This document shows, piece after piece, positions 43,449 through 52,210 of a stretch of DNA of 64,000 nt. The translations under genes and the position numbers were made by a program. The notes under the pieces were generated by a model. The model saw only the letters and a program-made list of their open reading frames with translations. It did no database searches and was not told the DNA's origin. How positions within the stretch are numbered: the first letter of the stretch is position 1; each line of letters opens with the position of its first letter. The stretch lies in NCBI RefSeq assembly GCF_000319305.2, contig NZ_AMWJ02000002.1:868001-932000 (forward strand), given 5' to 3'. Source of the stretch: Pseudomonas bharatica CSV86 (GTDB lineage Bacteria; Pseudomonadota; Gammaproteobacteria; Pseudomonadales; Pseudomonadaceae).

Positions 43449-44792
43449 ATGAAAGTTGCAGTGTTCGGCACCGGTTACGTGGGCCTGACCCTCGCCGCCT
43501 GCCTCGCCGAGGTGGGCCATGCGGTGTGCTGCGTCGATGTGGATGCCCGGCGCGTGGCGAGCCTTTCCGAGGGGCACTGCCCGATTTTCGAACCCGGCCT
43601 TCCGGTGCTGCTGAAAAACGGCCGGGCCAGTGCCCGCCTGGCCTTCACCACCGACGCCGCCCGGGCCATCGACGCGGCGACAGTGATCTTCATTGCCGTC
43701 GGCACCCCTTCATTGCCCGACGGCAGCGCCGACCTGAGCCAGGTCTTTGCCGTGACCGACAGCATCGCCCGGCATGCCCGCGGCGATAAGATCGTGGTCA
43801 ACAAATCCACTTCGCCAGTCGGTACCGTCGATGCGATCAAGGCCCGTCTGGCCCGGCACGACGCCAGCACCGCCACGCGCGTGGACGTGGTGAGCAACCC
43901 GGAATTCCTCAAGGAAGGCTCGGCGGTGCTCGACTGCATGCGTCCCGACCGCATCCTCATCGGCGGCGCCAGCCCGGCGACCCAGGCGCTGCTGCGCGAG
44001 CTGTTCGCCCCCTTCAGCCGCAACCATGACAAATTCATCTGCATGGACGCACGCAGCGCCGAGCTGGCCAAGTACGCGGCCAACTGCATGCTGGCAACCA
44101 GGATCTCGTTCATGAACGAGATGGCCAACCTGGCCGAGCACACCGGCGCGGACATTGAGGCGGTGCGCCGGGCAATCGGCTCCGACCCGCGTATCGGCTA
44201 TGACTTCATCTATGCCGGTTGCGGTTTCGGCGGCTCGTGCTTCCCCAAGGACCTTTCCGCGCTGCAACGCATCGCCGAGCAATACGACTACCAGCCGCGC
44301 CTGCTCCAGGCCGTTGACGCGATCAACCAGCGGCAGAAGCATCGCTTGTTCGAAAAGATCCTCGACCACTACGACGGCGACCTGGCAGGCAAGACCTTCG
44401 CCGTCTGGGGCCTGGCGTTCAAGCCCAACACCGACGACATGCGCGAGGCCTCCAGCCAGGTGCTGCTGCGCTCGCTGTGGCAGGCTGGAGCCAATGTCCA
44501 GGCGTTCGACCCACAAGCCCACGCCGAAGCCCGCCGCCTGTTCGGTGAACGCGACGACCTGCGTTTGATGGACAGGAAGGAAGACACCCTGTCAGGCGCC
44601 CATGCCCTGGTGATAGTCACCGAATGGCAGGATTTCAGGGTTCTGGACAACGGCCTGGTCAGGCAGCGCCTGCTCGACGCCACGGTGTTCGATGGCCGCA
44701 ACCTTTACGAACCGGCACAGATGGCCGAGGCAGGACTGGTGTACTACAGCATCGGTCGCCCCGACGCCGGGGCGCGCCAGGCGCCCCGGTGA
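43449..44792 (+). CDS. ugd: UDP-glucose 6-dehydrogenase family protein
   Basis: A 447-residue NAD+-dependent enzyme that oxidises UDP-glucose to UDP-glucuronate. MKVAVFGTGYVGLTLAACLAE binds NAD; SNPEFLKEGSAVLDCMRPDRILIG and GCGFGGSCFPKDL (catalytic Cys264) are diagnostic, with VWGLAFKPNTDDMREASS in the C-terminal domain. UDP-glucuronate feeds polysaccharides and lipid A aminoarabinose. No other polysaccharide gene is adjacent. GDP-mannose dehydrogenase is less likely from the sequence but not ruled out. Confidence 0.9.
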   Translation: MKVAVFGTGYVGLTLAACLAEVGHAVCCVDVDARRVASLSEGHCPIFEPGLPVLLKNGRASARLAFTTDAARAIDAATVIFIAVGTPSLPDGSADLSQVFAVTDSIARHARGDKIVVNKSTSPVGTVDAIKARLARHDASTATRVDVVSNPEFLKEGSAVLDCMRPDRILIGGASPATQALLRELFAPFSRNHDKFICMDARSAELAKYAANCMLATRISFMNEMANLAEHTGADIEAVRRAIGSDPRIGYDFIYAGCGFGGSCFPKDLSALQRIAEQYDYQPRLLQAVDAINQRQKHRLFEKILDHYDGDLAGKTFAVWGLAFKPNTDDMREASSQVLLRSLWQAGANVQAFDPQAHAEARRLFGERDDLRLMDRKEDTLSGAHALVIVTEWQDFRVLDNGLVRQRLLDATVFDGRNLYEPAQMAEAGLVYYSIGRPDAGARQAPR

Positions 44793-44812
44793 TCCCGGGA
44801 TAAGGAAACGTC

Positions 44813-45682
44813 CTACTCGTTGACGTCCATGAACTCGCGGGCCCAGACGATGTAGTCATTTGGCTGGGTGTAGGTGTGAGTCAGCTCGGTGGCGCTCAGG
44901 TCCGAGGCGGCGCTGGTAATCCGGCGCTGCTCGCGAAGGCTGTCGTAGGTAGCCTTGATCGCAGCGAAATAGGCGCCATGGCCATCGACCGCGATGCGCA
45001 CGCCCAGTTGCGCCAGGCGCGCATCGTCGTGCAGTTGCGGGTTGCCATAGGTCACCAGCATCAGCGGTACGCTGAGGTGGCGGGCGATTTCTTCCAAGTG
45101 CTCGAAATCGCGCACGCCAACCATGCACACACCGTCGGCGCCAGCGTTCTGGTAGGCCACCGCGCGGGCGATGACTTCCTCGGTCGGGATGGCCGCGGCG
45201 TTGGTCCGGGCGATGATCACCAGCTCCGGATCGACACGGGCTTCAAGGGCCGCACGGACCTTGCCGACGCCTTCCTCGATGCTGATGAGGTCGGTGGATT
45301 TGCGCCCGAACTGGGCCGGCAGCAGGGTGTCTTCGATGGTCAGTGCGGAAACCCCGGCGCGCTCCAGTTCGATCACCGTGCGCATCACGTTCAAGGCGTT
45401 ACCGTAGCCATGGTCGGCGTCGGCAATGAACGGCAACTGGGCGACACGCCCGATGCGGGTGGCCTGCTCGGCGAACTCGCTCAGGGTGATCAGGGCAAAA
45501 TCCGGTGCTGCAAGTACCTGTAGCGACGCCACCGAGCCCCCGAGGATACCCACCTCGAAACCGAGGTCGGCGGCGATACGCGCGGACATCGGATCGAACA
45601 CCGAGGCGGTGTGGTAACAGCGGGGGGAAGCAAGGAGTTTACGAAACGCACGGCGCAGTTCTTGGTGGGACGCTTTGGGCAT
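44813..45682 (-). CDS. Oxaloacetate decarboxylase of the ICL/PEP mutase family
   Basis: A 289-residue TIM-barrel lyase starting MPKASHQELRRAF. The metal-binding stretch ADADHGYGNALNVMRTV, and then LTIEDTLLPAQFG, place it in the isocitrate lyase / PEP mutase superfamily. Size and sequence resemble the P. aeruginosa oxaloacetate decarboxylase (PA4872), which lacks the lyase catalytic Cys (KKCGH loop); that loop is absent here too. It should release pyruvate and CO2 from oxaloacetate or related 2-oxo acids. Divergent region of 422 bases to the next gene. Confidence 0.87.
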   Translation of the reverse strand: MPKASHQELRRAFRKLLASPRCYHTASVFDPMSARIAADLGFEVGILGGSVASLQVLAAPDFALITLSEFAEQATRIGRVAQLPFIADADHGYGNALNVMRTVIELERAGVSALTIEDTLLPAQFGRKSTDLISIEEGVGKVRAALEARVDPELVIIARTNAAAIPTEEVIARAVAYQNAGADGVCMVGVRDFEHLEEIARHLSVPLMLVTYGNPQLHDDARLAQLGVRIAVDGHGAYFAAIKATYDSLREQRRITSAASDLSATELTHTYTQPNDYIVWAREFMDVNE

Positions 45683-46104
45683 GATCAATCCACTTATTTC
45701 GACTTCATTCTGCCCCGCAACATACCACTGCTTGATGTCGCTCTGACAGCAGGAAAGGTCCTTGTCCGACAAATTGACGAAACGTTTCATCTCCCCGGGC
45801 TTGCAGGGCAACCGGATGACGAGTGACGCCCCGATGCCGACCGGCCAAGGCCGGGCCTGGGTGGATCGAGGCTGGCGAAACAGGAATTTTTTCAGCGTTT
45901 CATAAAAAAAGCGCCGAATGAGTATGAACTGTGCATGGGTTTTTCCCTCAACACTGACTCAGGCCAATCCTGAATCCACGATCAGGGATTACCGTAATGG
46001 ATCCACTTGGGACATCAGAGATTCCCTGAGTCATTAAGCATAGAATTTGTATGGCTATGGCATAATGAAATCATTCCGCAACTCCAGATAACGAGCCGTG
46101 ACTT
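45683..46104. other. 422-base divergent intergenic region
   Basis: No coding sequence was supported in either strand. The stretch is richer in A/T than its surroundings, especially 45880-46075, including an A-run at 45904-45910. CATAAT at 46061-46066 could be a -10 element for the response regulator gene, but no good -35 was found at the proper distance. No inverted repeat of note was seen. Confidence 0.6.
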
Positions 46105-47103
46105 GTGTCAGTAACTACCCTAACCGTATGTGACGACTCCACCGTTGCCCGCAAGCAGGTATTGCGGGCCCTGCCTTCCGACTGGCCGGTTTCGGTCACC
46201 GAAGCCGCCAATGGCCACCAGTGCATGGACGCTGTGCGCAAGGGCCTGGGCCAGGTCGTGGTGCTGGACCTGAACATGCCGGAGATGGATGGCTACCAGG
46301 TACTGCATGCATTGCGCGACGAAGGCTTGAAGGCCAACGTCATCGTTATTTCCGGGGACGTTCAGCAGGAGGCCCTGCGCCGCGTGCAGGAACTGGGCGC
46401 CCTCGCCTTCCTGAAGAAGCCCTTCGAACAGGACCAGTTGCGCGAAACCCTCGACCGCCTCGGCCTGCTGCGCCTGGCAGGCCAGGCGGCGCATAGCCAT
46501 CGTCCGCAGACCCACGCTGCTGTCAGCTTCAACGAAGTCTTCCGCGAGACCGTCAACGTCGCCATGGGGCGGGCCGCAGCACTGATCGCCAAGGTGCTCG
46601 GCGTCTTCGTCCAGTTGCCGGTCCCTAACGTGAACGTCCTCGAGGTCGGCGAACTGCATATGGCCCTGGCCGACGCCGGGCGCAGCCAGCAACTGACTGC
46701 CGTATGCCAGGGTTTCATCGGCGGCGGTATCGCCGGCGAGGCGCTGCTGATGTTCCATGACGCCGAAATCGCCGATATGGCGCGCCTGATGAAGCACCAG
46801 AGCAGTCACGCCTCCGACCTGGAAATGCTCCTGGACCTGTCCAGCATCCTGATCGGCGCCTGCCTGAGCGGCATCGCCGAGCAGGTCGATGTGGTGTTCT
46901 CCCAGTGCCACCCGCAGATCCTCGGCCAGCACGCCAATATCGAGGAGCTTATCCGGGTCAACCAGGGGCGCTGGAAGAAGACGCTGGCGGTGGAGATCAG
47001 CTATCGGCTCGAAGGGCATGACATCAGCTTCGACCTGTTGCTGCTGTTCACCGAGGACTCCATCGAACGCCTCACCCATAAACTCGCGTACCTGATGAAC
47101 TGA
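46105..47103 (+). CDS. Response regulator with CheX/CheC-like output domain
   Basis: A 332-residue protein from a GTG start (VSVTTLTVCDDSTVARKQV). Residues about 5-125 are a receiver domain: CDD acidic pocket, phospho-acceptor in VVVLDLNMPEMDGY, the signalling residues VISG and FLKKPF. Residues about 140-330 resemble the CheX/CheC phosphatase fold (FNEVFRETVNVAMGRAAALI and LLDLSSILIGACLSGIAEQ). CheX/CheC proteins dephosphorylate CheY-like proteins, so this fusion may reset its own or another receiver. Stop lies 3 bases before the diguanylate cyclase. Confidence 0.85.
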   Translation: MSVTTLTVCDDSTVARKQVLRALPSDWPVSVTEAANGHQCMDAVRKGLGQVVVLDLNMPEMDGYQVLHALRDEGLKANVIVISGDVQQEALRRVQELGALAFLKKPFEQDQLRETLDRLGLLRLAGQAAHSHRPQTHAAVSFNEVFRETVNVAMGRAAALIAKVLGVFVQLPVPNVNVLEVGELHMALADAGRSQQLTAVCQGFIGGGIAGEALLMFHDAEIADMARLMKHQSSHASDLEMLLDLSSILIGACLSGIAEQVDVVFSQCHPQILGQHANIEELIRVNQGRWKKTLAVEISYRLEGHDISFDLLLLFTEDSIERLTHKLAYLMN

Positions 47104-47106
47104 GCC

Positions 47107-48060
47107 ATGAACAAACCTCTTGATCTGACCGAGTTCCACTGGCTGCTGGCGATCGTGCAGAGCATCGATGTCGGCGTCGTGGTGCTCGATCGCGACCACT
47201 GCGTGCAGGTCTGGAACACCTTCATGGAGAACCGCTCCGGGGTGCCGCCCAAGGATGCCATCAGCCAGTCGTTCTTCAGGCTGTTTCCCGAAGTCAACGA
47301 AGAGTGGTTCCGGCGCAAGCTCGACAGCGTCGCAACCCTGGGCACGGCAGCGTTCACCGTATGGGAACAACGCCCCTATCTGGTGCGGTTCAAGAACTAC
47401 CAGCCGATCACCGGGCAGGAAGACTTCATGTACCAGAACACCACGCTGTTCCCGCTGCGCTCCACCGACAGCAGCATCAGCCACTTCTGCCTGGTGATCT
47501 ATGACGTGACCGACGTCGCCACCAACCGGCACATGCTGCAGTCAGCCAATGCCCAGTTGCAGAAGCTGTCCAGCACCGATCGCCTGACCGGGCTATACAA
47601 CCGTGGTCACTGGGAAGACAGCCTCAAGGTCGCGTATGCCCGCCATCAACGGCATGGCAACCCCACCAGCCTGGTGATGTTCGACATCGATCACTTCAAG
47701 CGCATCAACGACACCTACGGCCACCAGGCTGGCGACAAGGTGATCGAGCAAGTCGCCGCCCTGCTCCGCCAGTACGTGCGCGACACCGATGTGGCCGGAC
47801 GCTACGGCGGCGAGGAATTCGCGGTGGTGCTGTCGGACACCGACAAGCTCGGCGCAACGGCCTTCGCCGAGCGCCTGCGCACAGCCGTGGAGGAACTGGA
47901 AGTCCAGCACGAGGGGCAGAGCATCCGCTTCACCATCAGCCTGGGTGTCGCCGATCTCGCCCGGCCCTCGGACAGCCATGCCGATCTGATCGCTTGGGCC
48001 GACCAGGCTCTGTATGCGTCGAAGAAGGGTGGGCGCAACCAGGTCTCGGTACACGCCTAG
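47107..48060 (+). CDS. PAS-GGDEF diguanylate cyclase
   Basis: A 317-residue cytoplasmic protein. Residues about 15-130 form a PAS-like sensor (VGVVVLDRDHCVQVWNTFMENRSG), then a short coiled linker, and a GGDEF domain with RYGGEEFAVVL (GGEEF at 234-238). The inhibitory I-site RDTD (Arg225, Asp228) stands five residues before it and is intact. It should make cyclic di-GMP with product feedback. Together with the upstream regulator it forms a two-gene signalling unit. Confidence 0.9.
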   Translation: MNKPLDLTEFHWLLAIVQSIDVGVVVLDRDHCVQVWNTFMENRSGVPPKDAISQSFFRLFPEVNEEWFRRKLDSVATLGTAAFTVWEQRPYLVRFKNYQPITGQEDFMYQNTTLFPLRSTDSSISHFCLVIYDVTDVATNRHMLQSANAQLQKLSSTDRLTGLYNRGHWEDSLKVAYARHQRHGNPTSLVMFDIDHFKRINDTYGHQAGDKVIEQVAALLRQYVRDTDVAGRYGGEEFAVVLSDTDKLGATAFAERLRTAVEELEVQHEGQSIRFTISLGVADLARPSDSHADLIAWADQALYASKKGGRNQVSVHA

Positions 48061-48977
48061 GCATCTGCCTCACCTGCGCTTTCCAGACTGACCTGTACCT
48101 GGCGCAGAAACCAGTCGAGCGCCGTGGACTGGGTGCTGCGCGAGTGCCAATGCAACGACACCTCGAAGGCTGGCACCTCGAATGGCAGCTCGAGTGTCTT
48201 GAGCTGCCGGGGCAGTGGCATTTCGCAGAAGCTTTCTGCGATCTGGCTGGGCAGGATGACCAGCATCTCGGTGCCCGGAATCAGTCGTGGAAGTACGGAA
48301 AAATGCGGCAAGCGCAACTTGATCCGGCGCTCCACGCCCAAGCGCTGCAACGCTTCCTCGGCCATGCCATGGCCCGATGTGCGGGTGACCAGGGCATGGG
48401 GCTCGGCAAGAAACTGCTGCATGTCGATGCTGTCGCCGATACGCGGATGGGCGGCATCGAGCAGGCACACGTAGCGCTCCTTCATCAGTACCCGCGAGAC
48501 CACCCCGTTGTCGGTGAGCTTCCTGCTGCAGATCGCCGCGTCAATGTGGCCGTCGTTCAGCCAGATACCGACCTGGTCGATCTCCAGCGGTACCACTTCG
48601 AGTTCGATATTCGGGGCTTGGTGGCTCAGGTGCTCCATCAGCCTGGGCAGCAGTGCCATCTCCCCCAGGTCGGACAATGCCAGGCGAAACTGGCGCTGCG
48701 AGTGACGGGGGTCGAACTTGCGCGCCTCGCCCACTGCCCAGTCGATGCAGCGGGAGGCTTCCTTGAAACTGCCATACAACTGCGTGGCCAGGCGGGTCGG
48801 CTGCATGCCTTGGCGGTTGCGCACGAACAGGACGTCATCGAACTGCTCCCTCAGCTTCGCAAGCGCGTAGCTGACCGACGGCTGGGTAACGAAAAGCCGT
48901 TGGGCGGTTACCGTCACGCTCTGTGTTTCGTAGACGGTGATGAAGGTGGTGATCAGGTTGAGGTCGAAGCTGGCCAT
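48057..48977 (-). CDS. LysR family regulator, divergent to mdlC
   Basis: A 306-residue LysR-type regulator starting MASFDLNLITTFITVYE. The N-terminal helix-turn-helix is at about 18-60 (VTVTAQRLFVTQPSVSYALAKLREQFDD), and a periplasmic-binding-protein-like effector domain follows. It overlaps the end of the diguanylate cyclase by 4 bases, tail to tail. It lies head to head with mdlC across 140 bases that contain a strong LysR-type inverted repeat, so it most probably controls mdlC-MFS-oprD in response to benzoylformate or mandelate. Confidence 0.9.
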   Translation of the reverse strand: MASFDLNLITTFITVYETQSVTVTAQRLFVTQPSVSYALAKLREQFDDVLFVRNRQGMQPTRLATQLYGSFKEASRCIDWAVGEARKFDPRHSQRQFRLALSDLGEMALLPRLMEHLSHQAPNIELEVVPLEIDQVGIWLNDGHIDAAICSRKLTDNGVVSRVLMKERYVCLLDAAHPRIGDSIDMQQFLAEPHALVTRTSGHGMAEEALQRLGVERRIKLRLPHFSVLPRLIPGTEMLVILPSQIAESFCEMPLPRQLKTLELPFEVPAFEVSLHWHSRSTQSTALDWFLRQVQVSLESAGEADA

Positions 48978-49024
48978 GTTCGCGGCTGTCCAAGGGCTGT
49001 TGGTCAAGAGGCACAACTATAGCT

Positions 49025-49041
49025 GGTGTTTATACAACACC
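49025..49041. promoter_or_regulatory. LysR-type operator candidate
   Basis: GGTGTTTATACAACACC is a perfect 6-bp inverted repeat around TATAC, and it contains T-N11-A (T at 49027, A at 49039), the LysR recognition pattern. Its centre is 56 bases from the lysR start codon and 85 from that of mdlC. It lies about 59 bases before the transcription start inferred for mdlC, where LysR activator sites normally sit. Confidence 0.7.
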
Positions 49042-49055
49042 GATAAAGCATTTAT

Positions 49056-49085
49056 TTGATCGATCATGATGGGATTCTTAGAGTG
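49056..49085 (+). promoter_or_regulatory. Candidate sigma70 promoter of mdlC
   Basis: TTGATC (-35, 4 of 6 matches) and TAGAGT (-10, 4 of 6) are separated by 17 bases. The weak match is in keeping with a promoter that needs an activator. A 10-bp palindrome TGATCGATCA at 49057-49066 overlaps the -35 element. Confidence 0.45.
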
Positions 49086-49117
49086 GAGGCCTCACGACAC
49101 ACGCGGAATCACCCACG

Positions 49118-50707
49118 ATGCAAACCATTCACTCCGCCGCTTACACCCTGCTGCGGCGCCACGGTATGACCACCATCTTCGGCAATCCCGGCTCCAATGA
49201 ATTGCCGTTTCTCAAATCGTTCCCGCAAGACTTCCGCTACATCCTGGGGTTGCACGAAGGGGCTGTGGTAGGCATGGCGGATGGCTACGCGCTGGCAAGT
49301 GGCAAGCCGGCTTTCGTCAACCTGCATGCCGCGGCAGGCACCGGCAACGGCATGGGCGCGCTGACCAATTCCTGGTATTCCCATAGCCCGCTGGTCATCA
49401 CCGCCGGCCAGCAAGTGCGCCCGATGATCGGCGTCGAAGCGATGCTGGCCAACGTCGATGCCGTGCAACTGCCCAAGCCGCTGGTCAAGTGGAGCTATGA
49501 GCCGGCCAACGCCCAGGACGTGCCGCGGGCGCTCAGCCAGGCTATCCATTACGCCAATACCACACCGAAAGCACCGGTCTACCTGTCGATTCCCTACGAC
49601 GACTGGGATGCGCCCTGCCCGCCCGGTGTCGAGCATCTTTTCGAGCGCCAGGTGCAGGTCGCCGGCACTCCCGACGCTGCCCAGTTGCAAGCGCTGATAA
49701 AGCAGCTGGACCAGGCACGCAATCCCGTGCTGGTACTCGGGCCCGAGGTCGACGCCACCCTCGGCAATGCCCACGCCGCGGCCCTGGCCGACAAGTTGCG
49801 GTTGCCGGTGTGGATCGCGCCATCGGCGTCGCGTTGCCCGTTCCCGACCCGTCACCCGAGTTTTCGCGGCGTGCTGCCTGCGGCCATCGCCGGGATCAGC
49901 AAGACGCTCGCCGGGCATGACCTGATCCTGGTGGTCGGTGCTCCGGTGTTCCGTTATCACCAGTTCGCGCCCGGAGACTACCTGCCAGCCGGCGCACGCT
50001 TGCTGCACATCACTTCCGACCCGCAGGAAGCCGCGCGGGCGCCGATGGGGGATGCGCTGATCGGCGATATCGCGGCGACCTTGCGGGCCCTGGCCGAGGG
50101 TGTGGCGCAGCAGGCACGCAGCTATCCCGAAGCGCTGCCGGCACCGCAGCCAATGGCCGACGAGCCTCGGCACCTGCGTCCGGAAACCCTGTTCGATGTG
50201 CTGGACGCTGTGGCGCCGGAAGACGCCATCTACGTCAAGGAATCCACGTCCACCACCAGCGCCTTCTGGCAGCGCATGAACCTGCGCCACCCCGGCAGCT
50301 ATTACTTCCCTGCGGCGGGCGGCCTGGGCTTCGGCCTGCCGGCAGCGGTCGGCGTGCAACTGGCCCAGCCGCAACGACGGGTGATTGCCCTGATCGGCGA
50401 CGGCTCTGCCAACTACGGCATCACCGCCTTGTGGACCGCTGCCCAGTACCGCGTGCCGGTGGTGTTCGTGATCCTCAAGAACGGTACCTATGGCGCCCTG
50501 CGCTGGTTCGCTGGCGTGCTCAAGGCCGAGGACGCACCCGGCCTGGACGTGCCGGGCCTGGACTTCTGCGCAATCGCCGAGGGCTACGGGGTCAAGGCAG
50601 TGCACACCGACACCCGTGCCGGCTTCGAGGCGGCACTGCGCGCCGCGCTGGATGCCAACGAACCGACCGTCATCGAGGTACCTACCGTCACCATCGAGCC
50701 CCACTGA
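49118..50707 (+). CDS. mdlC: Benzoylformate decarboxylase
   Basis: A 529-residue ThDP enzyme that splits benzoylformate into benzaldehyde and CO2. The catalytic set known from the P. putida enzyme sits at the same positions: Ser26 (FGNPGSNELPFL), Glu47 (LHEGAVVG), His70 (NLHAAAGTGN) and His281 (FRYHQF). The ThDP motif GDGSANYGITALWTAAQYR is near residue 428. Length is one more than the characterised enzyme (528). It heads a plus-strand unit with an aromatic acid carrier and an OprD porin, and lies opposite a LysR gene. Confidence 0.96.
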   Translation: MQTIHSAAYTLLRRHGMTTIFGNPGSNELPFLKSFPQDFRYILGLHEGAVVGMADGYALASGKPAFVNLHAAAGTGNGMGALTNSWYSHSPLVITAGQQVRPMIGVEAMLANVDAVQLPKPLVKWSYEPANAQDVPRALSQAIHYANTTPKAPVYLSIPYDDWDAPCPPGVEHLFERQVQVAGTPDAAQLQALIKQLDQARNPVLVLGPEVDATLGNAHAAALADKLRLPVWIAPSASRCPFPTRHPSFRGVLPAAIAGISKTLAGHDLILVVGAPVFRYHQFAPGDYLPAGARLLHITSDPQEAARAPMGDALIGDIAATLRALAEGVAQQARSYPEALPAPQPMADEPRHLRPETLFDVLDAVAPEDAIYVKESTSTTSAFWQRMNLRHPGSYYFPAAGGLGFGLPAAVGVQLAQPQRRVIALIGDGSANYGITALWTAAQYRVPVVFVILKNGTYGALRWFAGVLKAEDAPGLDVPGLDFCAIAEGYGVKAVHTDTRAGFEAALRAALDANEPTVIEVPTVTIEPH

Positions 50708-50769
50708 ACTGCTGCTGGAGCCATCAAGGCTCCTTCAACCCACCGACATAACAACAAGAAGACAAAACC

Positions 50770-52104
50770 ATGACCCAGAAACGTGCGCTGGACGTCGCAG
50801 GGGGCGCGCCCCTCGGAAAACTTCATTACACCCTGCTGTTCTGGTGTTCTTTCATCATGCTCTTCGATGGCTATGACCTGGTCATCTACGGCTCGGTCGT
50901 ACCGCGCCTGATGGAAGAATGGGCACTGACGCCGGTGGTTGCCGGCTGGATGGGCAGCGCGGCGCTGTTCGGCATGATGTTCGGCGCAGTCGTGGTTGGC
51001 CCTCAGGCCGACCGGCTTGGGCGGCGCAAGGTGGTCATCGGCTCCGTCGCCCTCGCAAGCCTGTGCGCCTTGGGGACCGCCTTCACCTGGGATGCACCGA
51101 GCTTTGCCCTGCTGCGATTCATCACCGGCGTAGGCCTTGGGGGCGCGATTCCCAACATCGTTGCCTTGATGAACGACCTTGCGCCGACATCACGCCGCAG
51201 CTCCCTCACCACCATCATGCTCAGCTTCTACTCGATCGGCGCGATGATTTCCGCGCTGGTGGCGATGTGGATCATACCTCGCTACGGCTGGGAGGCGACT
51301 TTCATCATCGGTGGCGTACCGCTGCTTCTCCTGCCATGGCTGGCGCGGCAGCTGCCCGAATCGCTGCACTATCTGCTGGAGAAGGACCGCGCTGCGGCGG
51401 GCGATCTGCTCACCCGTATCGACCCGCAAGTCGATACGAGCAGCGTCAGCTTCGAAGCACCGCCCAGGACCTCCTCTGCGGCACCGCTTTCGCGTCTGTT
51501 TGCCGAAGGTCGCGGCGTGGGTACGGTGTTCCTCTGGCTAGGCTTCGGCATGTGCATGCTGATGGTCTACGGGCTCAACACCTGGCTGCCCAAGATCATG
51601 GTCGCCGGCGGTTTCGAACTGGGTTCGAGCCTGATGTTCCTGGTCACCCTGAACATCGGCGCTACCTTTGGCGCGCTGGGCGGCGGCTGGCTGGCCGACC
51701 GCTGGGGCTGCAAGCCTACGCTGATGCTGTTCTTCCTGCTTGCGGTGGTGTCGCTGTGCACCCTGGGCATCAAGCCCGGTCCGCTGTTGCTCAATGCCAT
51801 GCTGCTGGTGGCAGGGGCCACGACCATCGGTACCCTGGCGGTGATCCATGCCTTTGCTGCCCAGCAGTACCCGAGCGAAATCCGCTCCACCGGCGTCAGC
51901 TGGTGCTCGGCCATCGGCCGCTTCGGCGGGGTGGCCGGGCCTGCCCTGGGCGGCCTGATGCTGAGCCTGAACCTGCCACTGCAGCTCAACTTCATCCTCT
52001 GCGCCGTGCCCGGTGTGGTGGCGATCCTCGCCATTGCCATGATCCGCCAGCGCAACGTCGCAGGCTCCGCTGCTCCGGGTCGGGCGCTGGAAGCCCGGCA
52101 CTGA
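50770..52104 (+). CDS. AAHS-family aromatic acid/H+ symporter (MFS)
   Basis: A 444-residue inner-membrane carrier with 12 predicted helices. The AAHS signature LFDGYDLVIYGSVVPRLMEEW in helix 1 holds the two Asp residues needed in PcaK/BenK, and GPQADRLGRRKVVIG is the loop 2-3 motif of the MFS. Placed 62 bases after mdlC, it is most probably an uptake system for mandelate or benzoylformate. Substrate not proven. Confidence 0.9.
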   Translation: MTQKRALDVAGGAPLGKLHYTLLFWCSFIMLFDGYDLVIYGSVVPRLMEEWALTPVVAGWMGSAALFGMMFGAVVVGPQADRLGRRKVVIGSVALASLCALGTAFTWDAPSFALLRFITGVGLGGAIPNIVALMNDLAPTSRRSSLTTIMLSFYSIGAMISALVAMWIIPRYGWEATFIIGGVPLLLLPWLARQLPESLHYLLEKDRAAAGDLLTRIDPQVDTSSVSFEAPPRTSSAAPLSRLFAEGRGVGTVFLWLGFGMCMLMVYGLNTWLPKIMVAGGFELGSSLMFLVTLNIGATFGALGGGWLADRWGCKPTLMLFFLLAVVSLCTLGIKPGPLLLNAMLLVAGATTIGTLAVIHAFAAQQYPSEIRSTGVSWCSAIGRFGGVAGPALGGLMLSLNLPLQLNFILCAVPGVVAILAIAMIRQRNVAGSAAPGRALEARH

Positions 52105-52210
52105 GCTGACTCGCAAGCCTCTTCCGCTTGAAAACCTTGCCAACAGTGGCCGCTCCTCCCCGAGCGGCCCGATGGATCGTGCCATTTCGACAACAATAAT
52201 AGGTGCCTTC

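Noticed and set aside
45683..46104. A riboswitch or small RNA in the 422-base gap
   Set aside because: No stable hairpin series, terminator or known aptamer pattern could be made out by eye.
46120..47532. A 470-residue open frame on the minus strand
   Set aside because: It is the shadow of the response regulator and diguanylate cyclase genes and has no recognisable motif.
49109..50704. A 531-residue open frame on the minus strand
   Set aside because: It lies exactly opposite mdlC, has low-complexity Arg/Gly/Gln/Val composition with no domain, and mdlC itself has all catalytic residues. High GC makes such antisense frames common.
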